Position numbers and translations under genes: made by a program. A stretch of 64,000 nucleotides of DNA from Siphonodentalium dalli (lineage: Eukaryota; Mollusca; Scaphopoda; Gadilida; Siphonodentaliidae), in NCBI GenBank assembly GCA_032622095.1, contig CP136069.1, positions 125,817,450-125,881,449 on the forward strand, read 5' to 3'. Below the pieces are notes generated by a model. The model was given only the letters and a program-made list of their open reading frames with translations, was not told the DNA's origin and ran no database searches. Of the stretch, positions 31,925 through 43,300 are shown piece after piece (within the stretch, counting starts at the first letter, position 1; each line of letters begins with the position of its first letter).

Positions 31925-34779
31925 GTCTGGACCACCCTAATAATTACGGTGTTCCATGTCAGGACTTGGTCTCGCGAAACCACCTGGTCGCAAGCTGGGA
32001 TCGGCGCATTGTTGTACAATAAACGACAATTAATGACAATATATGGACAATGGCGTGCTGAGCGCTGCATCGGTATTGGTGTGTTGGTGTCTCCAACCCT
32101 GAGCATGTGAAAGCGACTTATATCCGTGTTATTTAGCGGTATATGTATGCCGTGGCCGTTCGACAGGGATCACGGGGTAGGGGTGGTGCGGATTTCTCAC
32201 CCCATATGCGGAAAATCGAGATGGGTGCGTTGTATCACACTCCCGATAGCAGATATTTCCATTGATTGCCATGTAATTTGTTTTCCAAATCCATGTTTAA
32301 AGATAAATTATGACAAATAAACCAATTTGAAATGTCAAGGCTTAAGAAACTGGACCAAATAAATCATTAATCAAGAGCAGGGGTCCCATGCATTTACTTT
32401 AATTTAATTCAATTTAATCGGACATTTCCTTATTTTGAACCACAATTTTTCGTTCTGTCTTAATATAATTTTGAGAGTTTTTGCTGTCATATTGTATATC
32501 CAGTCCAGCAATAATTTATTATCAAATGATGAATTAGTACTATCAAAACTAGCTCCGACCTCAATTCATTTCAGAAACACGGAACGAAAGACACCCGCAT
32601 CCAATGCAGATTACGTGCCGATTGCAAAACTACTATCATTCCCTATTTATCCGTGTCAACCAAACCTATCGATAACATATCAGAAATAATAGCACGAAAA
32701 TGTGACTTAATCTATCTAACGGTAATATGCTTTCAAACACGGCAAGGATGTTATAAATAAAACTCCACTGTAAAGCCAGATAAACGCACGCATGATTGAC
32801 AATCAAATTACCAATCTGTATCGTTACTGCGAAAACAGAAAAAAGGTATTCTCGTCTCAGGCTCAAGTCTCGGTTTATACAAAAATCTCAGACCGGTGGG
32901 GGAAGGGGGGGGGGGGTACTAGGTCTCAGTTGTAGACTATTACCTATAATACACATAATTATCGATTATATTACATTTTGTCCAGTTCATATATAATTAT
33001 AATCTTTCTTCTACACGGCATATCAATAAAACACAATTCCTATTTGGTTAACATAAAGATAAATGCTTCCAAAAATACATATGTTTCTGTTACCAGAACG
33101 TGTACGTTACCACATGGTTCGAATTATGAACAGACCGACACAGGCTTGAATGACAATAAGAAGGCAAACCATGGTTTACGTAAACCTGAGTTTCAATAAG
33201 ACGAGAATACGGACCAGTGCTGACCAATAATCCCAGCTTACTCGCATCGAAGCTGGGTAACACATGGCGATCACCGTGGTTTCGGCCTGGTCTAGACTAT
33301 AGTTTACATGAAATCCTGGTCTAGACCAGGGACCAGAATTCGGCCGTTAGTGTTGAAATAATAGCTTTACATTGGATATGTCAATGAATATCACTGGATT
33401 TCACTCAAGTTGCTGGAAACTGACTCCAAATTGAATATCGGAAAAATGGGGTAGGGGAAACCATATTGACAAAATCTCAGAAAACATGGATCTTGATACA
33501 TAAAATATTACTAAAAACATTCTTTCATACAGAGTTTACTGCTTCCTGATCTGATGTTCATATTCAGAGCTACAATCCTTTGTGTTGCCACTCGATGGCG
33601 AATTATTATTTCGGGATTGTTCTATATGACATGCCCATTAAGTTCTAAATATACCTCCACTAAAGTACTAATGAAACGATCTACACAAACTGGAATAAAA
33701 CAACTTTTGTCTGCAATGACTAGAATATGGGATGACAAGATTATAGCCTTTTATGATTACGCCTACCCCATTATCAACGTTCAAATTTGGAGTCAGTTCT
33801 TGAAAAATAATGTGAAATCCAGTAACTGTTGATTGGCTTAATCAATGTAATCCTATTTTTTCCAACATAAGTGTTTTAGGAGGAACGTTCAAATGATTAT
33901 ACACATTAAACACTAATTGTGTTCATTGTTGTTTACTATTTGGGCACAAAAATACCTTTTAAAACGGACAAAAACATCCAAAAACAGTCCAACATGGCAT
34001 TTTGTGGAAAATATTCAAAACTAAGGATTCATAAGGCCATAAGTTTTTTTGATGGCACAACTGTGTTTAGCAATTCCAACACAGTGTATTTAACCTTGTA
34101 TACTTAAGAGGTTTTTAGAAATACGGGGCATATGGTTATCAATGTATCGAGTTGTATGACTTCAAATATGGTATTTCATCATATCAGTTCTGTGTCACAA
34201 TGCAAATTTGGCTACACAATGGAACACTCATTTTGTTTAAGAACATTTTTGTCTTCTCAATCACAGATGCATAAAGTAATCATTGTTTTTGCACAATCTA
34301 GTTAGGAAATTAATACAACAGCATGATATCCTTTTTTTTAAATACTGGACCATAAAATATGGAGTTTAGCTAATTCTTAGAAATTGAGTCTCCGCCATTA
34401 GACAAACTCCCAATTTTGGAGGCACATAACTCGAAAAATACTCAACGTATTGGAAAATGTTTGCTGCTCTGTAATCAGAATTGTTTACTCTACAAAATGG
34501 ATATACAAATGGAAGGACTTGTTAAATTGAGTTTTTTATAAACATCACTGAAAAGGCATAAATTGATTATTTTACCAAATTTTGGCAAATTTATTTCACA
34601 AAATTTATCAATTTCGCCTTTCTTGATCCTTTTTTATTTTTAGCATATTGTTTATAATGGGTTAATAGACTTATTCCTGCTAAGAAACATTGTGTTGCAA
34701 TTAGTTTGAGGTTTTTTTCTCATAACAGTTAAAACTTACTGCATATGTTGGAAGTTATTAACCCGAGGGGAGAGTGATA

Positions 34780-35390
34780 ATGAAACATGTCGGTATGGTC
34801 CAAGGGGCATGCAGTAAAGAGACCAGCCATGAGAACATACATACGAACTGTTCAAATAGACCCAACTGTACATTGTCCTATGCAATATAAGTACCCGGGC
34901 CACACCAACCCAATCTGACAGGTCCATGTGACCTGCCTTGGAACATACACATGACTTTATAAAATAGACCCGAATGTGTCCCATGCAATATAAGTACGTA
35001 CACCCAACCCCATGTCGACACGCCCCTACGTGTGACCAACCCGTTTGAGAGCATGCCCATGCAATTTTAAAATAGACCCGACAGTGTCCCAAATAATATG
35101 AGTATGCGTGCACCTCAACCCTCTGTCGCCGCGTCCCTGTTACCAGTCCATATAGACCGATATTGTGCCCTGCAATATGTACGTACATCCAAAACCCTCT
35201 GTCGCCGCGTCCCTACACGTGATAAGCCTTAAGTCGAGAACATGCACATATAGTGTTCACCGCGTCCCTATACATGTAACCAGTCGTGAAAACGTGCACG
35301 TTACGTGTTCAAACAGACACGACAGTGCCCCCGTGCATTATAAGTATGTACACCCAACCCCCTATATCGTCATGCCCCAACAAGGCTGAA
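34780..35390. repeat. Degenerate minisatellite, about 110-bp period
   Basis: Five to six diverged units share AATAGACCCGA, TGTCCCATGCAATATAAGTA, CACCCAACCC and CGCGTCCCTACACGTGA. ORFs across it are repeat artefacts. Confidence 0.75.
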
Positions 35391-37176
35391 TGTACATTAA
35401 AATTAACTTGCGCACAAGGAATGGCTTGCATGATGGGTTTTCATGAGACACAAGCACTATGCTGCGTGGCCACTAAAATCATCATAATTAGACGCCAAAC
35501 GGGCGGTTCGGGTTGTTCGCTTCATTGGCGGCGAACATATAATCGGCGATGATGACATATCGAGGGTTAATTGCCAGGATATGTTGGGCAATATTCCTTA
35601 TTACTTCGCGAATCTATAATCGACGTTAGTTCCGTTATACCGACATATGTGGAGTTCTTCGTGGTACGATTGTGATAATATTGAAATTGTGGAAAGTAAT
35701 ACTTACGCGCGGTTGCATCCCCCATCCGTGCGTGGGTGGGTTTTCATGTGATTCATCGCGACAAACACTGTGATGTCGCCATTTCGAGTGCTAATTGCCT
35801 GGCATGGCTTTCAATTCAATTGTTTATTTCTCTGGTTCCATTGGAACATTGAGATACAGAATAGATATTTACAAAAAGTAGTAGGTGGTAATGGTAATTA
35901 TGGTATATAGACAATATATACAAGTCTCCCGGTAACACATATTATGTACATAACTAGTTTGACATGTCGCGTAATAGGTATACATATTTGTCGCAGTACG
36001 ATGTTCTTACAGTACGAAACACGCACGTCGGCATGGTAATTGTCGTCTAATTTCGTAGCTGTCTGGCTAAATAATGTTTACACATTTTATGGTTGAATAA
36101 AACCATTTGGCTTAATATGTGGATAGTAATAATAAACTGTAAGATTTCTCCAAATTACGTGGTACTGATTTAGACGATTAATTATAACGTTATACTGGTA
36201 AACTTATCAGGTACCGTTCGCATCGTGTTTGTGTGGGGAGGGGGTGGTGATGGCCTGTTATCAATCCAAATTTATACATCAGCTATATATTTAATTATTA
36301 TTTAGACAAAGGTAAACTTCACACCTCCAAATTACCAATTGTATAAATTATAAGCTGGCAGGTTGTCCCCCAGCAAAATGGATGGGTTGTCCCGGGGTGG
36401 GGGTTCTTTGACACATTCACTTTTGCATTATTCGCCAGGAGAACTATACATGTTCAATTTGATACTATACATATATATAATAGAGAGTGTATGCTGAACA
36501 AATGTTATGCTGTAGCATGATCATGGATGGTGTAAATTTCATATAATACACTGATGTGATCAAATTCAGATCCAAGCTCCACTGGTGTGGGGGTGTAGCC
36601 CTATTCATAGGCGCAGATATGCAACCTCCATCTCAGTGGTAATCTGGAATTTATAAGTTTTCCGAGATTTCACAAATCATTATATTCAGCATACATCAAT
36701 CATAATCACATACATCATGCACAACACATTTTAATCATGGTCAATATGGAATTAAAGTAAACATAAGCAAACATTGAATAATTCATGATGATTGTCAAGT
36801 TCACGATATCTTGCACACTAATATATACAATTATATATCTGGGACTGATATCACCACGGTATAATATATTTAGAATTTATAAACATAGCACTCATCTTGC
36901 TGGTACATGTATCCAAGAGTTATACTACGTGTGTTATACAAGAGTTATATATACTACAATAGTTGTATGTATATGTACTACTATAGTATATATATTTTTT
37001 TATGCTGCGAAATGCATGTATAGTTTAGATCTGTTCAATTCAATTTATATGTTAACATGTTTAATTAGATATATTGAGTATTATAGGTATTATAGTATGT
37101 TTATGGGGAGTTAGGTGTATACCCTATCGATTTAAAAATAAAACTAAGGTGCCTTGGCTATTGGGGGAGACTGATT
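35391..37176. other. Non-coding; contains a dispersed repeat
   Basis: No gene found. ACATATGTGGAGTTCTTCGTGGTACGAT near 35645-35675 and the following 100 bp resemble 46320-46450 (ATATATGTGTGGAGTTATTAGTGGTACGAT), so this is a dispersed repeat. A CAATTC/GTTTATTTCTCTGGTTCC stretch near 35815 may be a SINE- or LINE-like end, unproven. Confidence 0.4.
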
Positions 37177-37535
37177 ATGGGAAATCGTTGTAAACTAGCG
37201 TATAAACTGTATTGTATGATGTATGATCTTCATGGTTCTAACCAAATCGAATGCCCTTGGATTGACTATATGAAAACGACGCTATTTGAACTTGGCATGA
37301 TGAAAATCTGGACGTATCAACATGTACAAAACATTAATTGGTTCTACGACGCTTGTAAGAGGAAGATACATGACCTTTATACACAGCAATGGATGGGAAA
37401 TATACGATCCTCTACTAAATGTATTTTCTACAATCAGATCAGGTGCGATTTCATTAGACCTAAATACTTGTCACTTCCATGTATCAGTAGTGTAACAATA
37501 CTGATGAAATTTAGAACCAGAAATGATAAGTATAG
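37177..37535 (+). pseudogene. LINE ORF2 C-terminal fragment, part 1
   Basis: NQIECPWIDYMKTTLFELGM, YNQIRCDFIRPKYLSLP and ILMKFRTRNDKYRL are blocks preceding the C-terminal zinc region in LINE ORF2. The sequence then runs into a perfect hairpin and the recombinase-bearing element at 37608. The LINE resumes at 39719, missing about 45 residues that would include the zinc knuckle. Confidence 0.8.
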
Positions 37536-37603
37536 GTTATTACCCGCTTGGGTGTCTGTACGAGGTCTATATTCCTTGTACAGACACCCAAGCGGGTAAT
37601 AAC
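37536..37603. repeat. Perfect 26-bp stem hairpin at the edge of the DUF3504 element
   Basis: The arms (GTTATTACCCGCTTGGGTGT..., 37536-37561 and 37578-37603) are perfectly complementary around a 16-nt loop. The right arm ends four bases before the TIR of the adjacent element. It could be a product of hairpin repair at insertion, or a small foldback. Confidence 0.93.
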
Positions 37604-37607
37604 ATAT

Positions 37608-39703
37608 TTATGAACTGATTCGCACCCCGAGGAACAGATTGTCATTGAAAATATCAATTACGTATGATAACCTATCAGATCAATCACATGTGAGCAGAGT
37701 TAATTTAGCCCCGACATATTCACTATATACTCGACCGTGAGTACTCAATTTGAAAGAAACTCATTCTATTGACCCAATGAATTTGCCACCTTATATTAGT
37801 ATATCACGCTTCAGTCCGCTCACAATATCATTTCTTAGTTTGATTACTGGTATAACACGACTATTTCAAATGGATTTATCAACTGGCGATTTTTCACTTG
37901 AAAATCATTGGGACGATTTGGATTTAACGACAGTTGATATGGCTTCATATGGAAGTCCGACCATCGCAAATAGCAGATTTGCGGCACCAGTTGATGGCGG
38001 TGAACTCCAAAACCGTTACCGCCAATGTGTCCCACGAAACACTAGATACTCATGGGGATTAAACGTTTGGCGAGAGTGGGCTGAGCATAGAAATTCACTG
38101 GAGACAACAATGATAGAGGCGAATTCGCTGGTGCCTCTGGAAATAACATCTGAAATTCCGTTACCCGTTATGGATTTTTGGTTAGAAAGATTCATCACTG
38201 AAATTCGTAGAAAAGATGGAAGTGATTACCCGTCATCCACCCTCATGAATATTGCCTCCAGCATTCAGCGGGAACTGCGGAACGTTGGTCACGTGGAGAC
38301 AAGTATGTTTTCAAAGACTGATACAACATTTGTAAACTTTAGAAAATCGATTGATTGTCGAATGAAGAAGTTGACGGCCGAGGGTGTAGGTGTGTCCCAG
38401 AAACATGCTGATCCCATTTTACCCAAGGACGAACTTGCATTTTGTGATACCGGAACGTTTAGCTTGGATAGCGCACGGGGACTGTTTAATGCAGTGTTTT
38501 TTTTATAACTGCAAGTGTTTTGGAATGAGAGCTATGGATGAGCACCGTGATTTAGATTCATCACAATTCAAAGTTGTCTTTGACACAGAAGTTGAACTGA
38601 ATAAAATAATGTTCCAGGGCCGAAGTTCCAAAAATGTTCAAGGTGGTTTGAACCAGCGTGGCGTGAAACCAAAACAGATTGAACATTTTGAGTTGAAAGA
38701 AAACCCCAGATGTTTTGTAAAGTTAATGTCATTGTATTTATCTTCGATTCCTGAAAATGGACCATTCTATAGGAAGCCACTTGTGAAACTATCAGAGGAC
38801 AATAAACCACGTTTTGGACAGCAACCGGTTGTTAAAAACACATTATCCAAAATGATGAAAACTCTTTTTATTTCTTCTGGAATAAGTATGGAAGGGAGAA
38901 ATATCACAAATCATTCAGGAAAAGTTACTTGTGTCACTACCTTATATGACCAAGGTTTTTATGACAAAACTGTGAAATCGATCAGTGGACATCGTTCGAA
39001 TGCAGTGGACGTCTACAAACGAGTCAGCGTGAAGCGAAAGCTAGAAGTAAGTGCTGCGCTTGCGCCCCCACCTACAAAAGTTACTGCTGAAAGTTCGGTA
39101 AAGGCAGAGGAACCCACCCTTTTGATTCCGAAGGAGACATCTTTGTGTTGTGTGGGTGGACATAATTTGACGGTTAGTCAAACCGGCAAACGACTGAGTG
39201 TGGAAATTCCGGACTGCATTGACGAATTTGTGTACACATGGAAGGGTAAAGTGACACAGGTTAAACTGAGTGGATGAACTAATGTGCGTGATGTTCTAAG
39301 ATCTGTGAATTGACATGTACAATAACGCATTGTGGATTATTATTGTGTTGTACTTCTACTATATTCCGAATCACATCTTGAATACTATATATTTGAAGAT
39401 TCTAAGATTTTCGTTTTACTGAGAACAACCCCCCCCCCCCGCCAAACATTTGGAAATCACTGTACACTGGAGCGAGTTCACAATCCAATCCCAACGCCAC
39501 GTGATCACTTACAATATATTCGCGGTGTGATTTCACACCTATCCCAAGTTTGCAAGCGTTTAATTCCTGAGCGTTGATTGTTTTCCAATGACACCATTGT
39601 TCAGATTAATATTTTCGGTCCGCAGAAATACAGATTCATACAAGGATTATTGTTCAGCAATTCAAGCAATTTCATTGGTCGAGGGGTGCGAATCAGTTTA
39701 TAA
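37608..39703 (+). mobile_element. TIR-flanked element encoding a Crypton-like (DUF3504) recombinase
   Basis: The left end TTATGAACTGATTCGCACCC and the complement at 39703 match over 21 bp with one mismatch. A second matching block (GTCATTGRAAA...ATCAA) lies further in on both sides, offset by about 65 bp on the right. Both sides are LINE sequence in one orientation, so the element inserted into a LINE. The only gene is the recombinase at 37777-39277. AACAT occurs near both borders, but the exact duplication is unclear. Confidence 0.72.
37777..39277 (+). pseudogene. DUF3504 / Crypton-like tyrosine recombinase, one frameshift
   Basis: About 500 residues in two frames. The N-terminal part has NRYRQCVPRNTRYSWGLNVW and WLERFITEIRRKDGSDYPSS, the core-binding region. 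The second part has FGMRAMDEHRDL (candidate catalytic Arg), SKNVQGGL, PLVKLSEDNKPRFGQQPV, NHSGKVTCVTTLYDQGF (HxxR-like box with Lys), SGHRSNAVDVYKRVS (candidate Tyr nucleophile), then a 75-residue Ser/Lys-rich tail. DUF3504 occurs in animal Cryptons and in host proteins derived from them (KCTD1, ZMYM, QRICH1). The break is one extra T in an eight-T run at 38498-38505, which could be a sequencing error. The start could also be the ATG at 37870. Confidence 0.82.
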
Positions 39704-39718
39704 CATTTTATTATCACA
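39278..39718. other. 3' part of the DUF3504 element
   Basis: No gene. Contains a poly-C run at 39428-39439 and the right TIR. Confidence 0.6.
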
Positions 39719-39868
39719 TGTGAAATTCTTAAAGAACTAAGAGAAAAATATATATATTTCTATAACGACCAGACCATATCAAAGTTGATTAAGTTATTCG
39801 ATACACACGACGAAGAAAGGGTCAATAATCTCGCGTCATTTATTAAGAAAGCGACGGCGAAATTGTAA
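39719..39868 (+). pseudogene. LINE ORF2 C-terminal fragment, part 2
   Basis: CEILKELREKYIYFYNDQ...FIKKATAKL then TAA is the extreme C-terminus of LINE ORF2, in the same orientation as 37177-37535. It directly follows the DUF3504 element and shows that the element sits inside a LINE. Confidence 0.78.
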
Positions 39869-40050
39869 CCACCTCAAACATTGATAATATATAAATGTGC
39901 AATGACCGGGAGTGATTACGTATTAATGCATTTATGAAATGTTACTTACATTATACATGTATGTGTGTCTATATATATATTATCACAAATGTGAAGAGAG
40001 AGATATAATGAATGATTAAAACTTGAAAACTTGAAACTAGTATAGGTTTC

Positions 40051-40310
40051 GAATCACATACCGGTACTTGATTCCACTAGCATTATATTGATAGCTTTAA
40101 TAAGAGAACAAAGCTTTCGCAATAAAGTGGGGTTCTTTGAGTTTAAGATTTCTTCCATTATAAGGGTATATATTAGCTGAACCATTGTATTTTTCAGGTA
40201 ATAGCTGTTTTCTTTCTGCTGAGAATAATTTGCATTCAAGCAAGTAATGAAATTCATCACCAATCATTCGTCTGTGACTATGGCATAATCGGAATATTCT
40301 ATCCTTATTA
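40051..40310 (-). pseudogene. LINE ORF2 C-terminus, minus strand, distal part
   Basis: On the minus strand, NKDRIFRLCHSHRRMIGDEF followed by HYLLECKLFSAERKQLLPEKY is the C-terminal zinc region. It continues the LINE at 45231-46240, from which it is separated by the palindromic element 40311-45230. Confidence 0.85.
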
Positions 40311-43300
40311 GTCCAGGAGATATTGGTCAACCTCTGCACCCCCCCCAGGACTTAACTTCACCCCACTAATTTTCTTCCTTAAGGTCTCCTCTAATTTTTT
40401 TCACTTGTTAACAAGAAAAAAAAGTGGCCGCAGAGACTCCAGACAAGATGGCGTCCATCATGGCGGCCATTTTTTTTAAATGCACCAGGTCTCTTTGATT
40501 GCCGTTATAGTAAAGATGATGTCACATGCCGTCCTGTTTTCCGCTCGATTCGTTATGCTAATATACAACCCTTACAAATTAGCCAAAAATCCGACACCAG
40601 AATCCAATATGGCGGCCAAGATGGCCGCCGAAATGTGAAATTATGCTATTTTTCTGTCATGTTACCACCTTTCGTTTGTCTCTGTGGGAAAATGTTAGAA
40701 TATTTGCGTCATGTTATACATTTATCATATAGAGGAGTCATTGGCGAATACATGGGGACCATAATATGCATTCATTGCGGGATATTTTTGTCCGATATCA
40801 CGTTTTCCCAAATGCCGGTATCATAGGTCAAAGCCGAATCTCCGTTAATAACGCGATGTTATGTTTCGAATCAATTAATGTTATTGCTATTATAACAACA
40901 CCCATGCATATATATTTGCAGGAGATACTCGAGCTAGGATTCCTCTTATACCTGAGTCGAGGAATATTTACCCAAATCCAAGATGGCGGCCAAAATGGCC
41001 ACCAGAAATAAAAAATCGCTGAAAATCGCTGATTTTAACATCAGTGAGCATTATTGTCATGACAACTCCACACCTGCTTACTATTGTAAGTTGGGAACAC
41101 TTAGGCGAAGAACTTTCCTTGTACCATATCCAAATAAAAGTCCCCCAAATCCAAAATGGCGCCCACAATGCCGGACAGATTTTGAAAAATCACCGAAATT
41201 CCCTCATATTCACATCATTGGGCATTATTGTCGAGACAACTCCATCCATGCGTACAGTTGAGTTGGAAATACTGAGGTGAAGTAATTACCTTACATCTCA
41301 TGCAAGAAAAGGTTTTCCAAATCGAAGATGGCGGCCAAAATGGCGACCGAAATTTGAAAACACGCCTACATTCCTTTACTTTCTTAGGATGGGCGTTATT
41401 GTTTCGCGATTTCTACCCACCATTACATGTTGATATGTATGAATTATTCATTATGGTTTGGCAAGTGATACTCGCAGTCAATATGGCGGCCAAACTGGCG
41501 GGCAGAAATTGAAAAGAAGCCGATATTATCACATACTAATTTCATCTTTTTGTCATAATATTAATTTGTATAAACGAAGCGGTACATAATATAAGCCATC
41601 TATTAGTTCCAAAGTAAGTCGTAGCCTTTTGGAAGGATGAAAACACACAATCGCGATGTGGCATTTCAAAATCCATTCTCCACTAAGGGCTCATACTGGC
41701 CGTAACCGTATATAGGTGCGCCGAATAGTCATATTATGACTTCCAAGAATCAAACAACAGTACCTGAGCTTATTCTGAATTGCCACATTCAGCATTGTCT
41801 AGACTCGTTTCCGTCTCTTCGTCAGATTAATCTATCTCACTCACAACAACAGTTCACTACTCTTCTTCGTAGAAGGGTGCCACTAATCAGAATGTTTCAA
41901 ACAATACATATGCCGGTGTCCAGCTCACGTGTTTGTTTCGAAAGCTTGGAATTCTTAGCGATCGATCGAGCTTCATTCGTGGTATAGCTTATGGTATAAT
42001 TCAGATGCTACATATGGGGTATATGCGTCATCTTGTGCGATACACTATAAAGGTATATTCGGTCGATGCGTATACTAGCTTTCAGAAGGACATATCTATC
42101 TGCGTATTGTCAGCTTTGGTGACCTAATGGGGATAACAACGTGCTAAGGCGTAGAAGACCATAATGCATAATATACCCAAACTCCTTGACCATGATCATA
42201 AGAACAAGCTTGTTGGCGTCCAGCAATCGCCTCACCGAACAGTTCCAAGCAGATGATAACAATACACACGGTGCTAGTTTGTGGGTATGTGTCACGATAG
42301 TGGAAATGAAATTGGACCATGACTGCACCGCCCCATATTTGTTATGTTTTAGATTCAGACAGGATCTCATGTGTGGCTTTGCTTTCCTTGTATGCTAAGA
42401 TTGTATATTCCCATCAGTTTGGAAGCCGTTCTTAAACAACTGGACCAGGAGTATGCCATTGACTACTGTTGTATAAGCCCCACCAAGACTGGGGTGTAGT
42501 CTTAAAGGCGATACATTTGATAGTTGGTTGATATGTCATACTCACGCTGGGTGGTATGGTTCAAGAAAGTACAAATGCCATCAACAAAAGGGTGAAATGT
42601 TCAACGCGAAGAACATCCAGAGGAATGTTACGTTGATGAGCTCTTGCATTCAGTTAAACAAACGTTGGTACACCAAGTGATTTCTTGGTAACATCACCAT
42701 TGCGACCATTTTCCTACATGAGACATTAACTACTATATTCTAAAGTTATATATATATAAAGCTATATGATCATAAAGGTCGCGTTCCCCAACGTCCACTG
42801 CCATCGAGACTGTAAATTGTTCTTTAAACACATAGTGAAATAAATGCACCACAGTTCCTGACATTTTCTTGAATAATAACGCCCACATACTGACACTAAC
42901 CCCGAGAGAGGATAACAAAACACGCATACATTCATGCTATAAAGATATTATCCTTTAGTCCATCCGACTGTTTTGAGGGAGGCTGGCATAGTATTATCCA
43001 GACAAAAGTGTACGTAGTTGAATCAGAAAGGCTTCGAAACGGATGTGGAAATACAATCTTACCACACCAAATAAAACAGACACGCATGACATTCGATATC
43101 TTAAACATGCACCAGGTGTAGGGATGGTGTATAGAGTGGCTCATTTCATTCCCACTATCATGGCGCATGTTCACAATCTAGCACCGCGAGCATTGTTCTT
43201 CTCTGCTGGGAGATATTCGACGATACAACCGCGGGGCGTCATACAGTTTGCTTCGGATAATGGTCAAGAAGTGTGGGTAGTCTGTACACTAGGGTCTTCT

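Larger units (their letters stand above)
30249..34711. mobile_element. Region bounded by diverged inverted repeats of about 310 bp
   Basis: The left arm (30249-30565) and right arm (about 34410-34711) are inverted homologues: CCTCAAACTATTTGCAAC against CCTCAAACTAATTGCAAC, ATCAAGAAAGGCGAAATTGAT shared, then CTTTCCATTTGTGTATCCAT. They look like long old TIRs of a 4.46-kb DNA element. Inside are a hAT-like MITE (30734-31581), a tandem duplication (31640-31924) and about 2.5 kb without a recognisable gene, including a palindrome CCTGGTCTAGACCAGG near 33314. Confidence 0.72.

Noticed and set aside
34736-35188. 150-residue minus-strand ORF with YGLV/YSYYLGHCRVYF repeats
   Set aside because: Its period equals that of the 110-bp minisatellite, so it is a repeat artefact.
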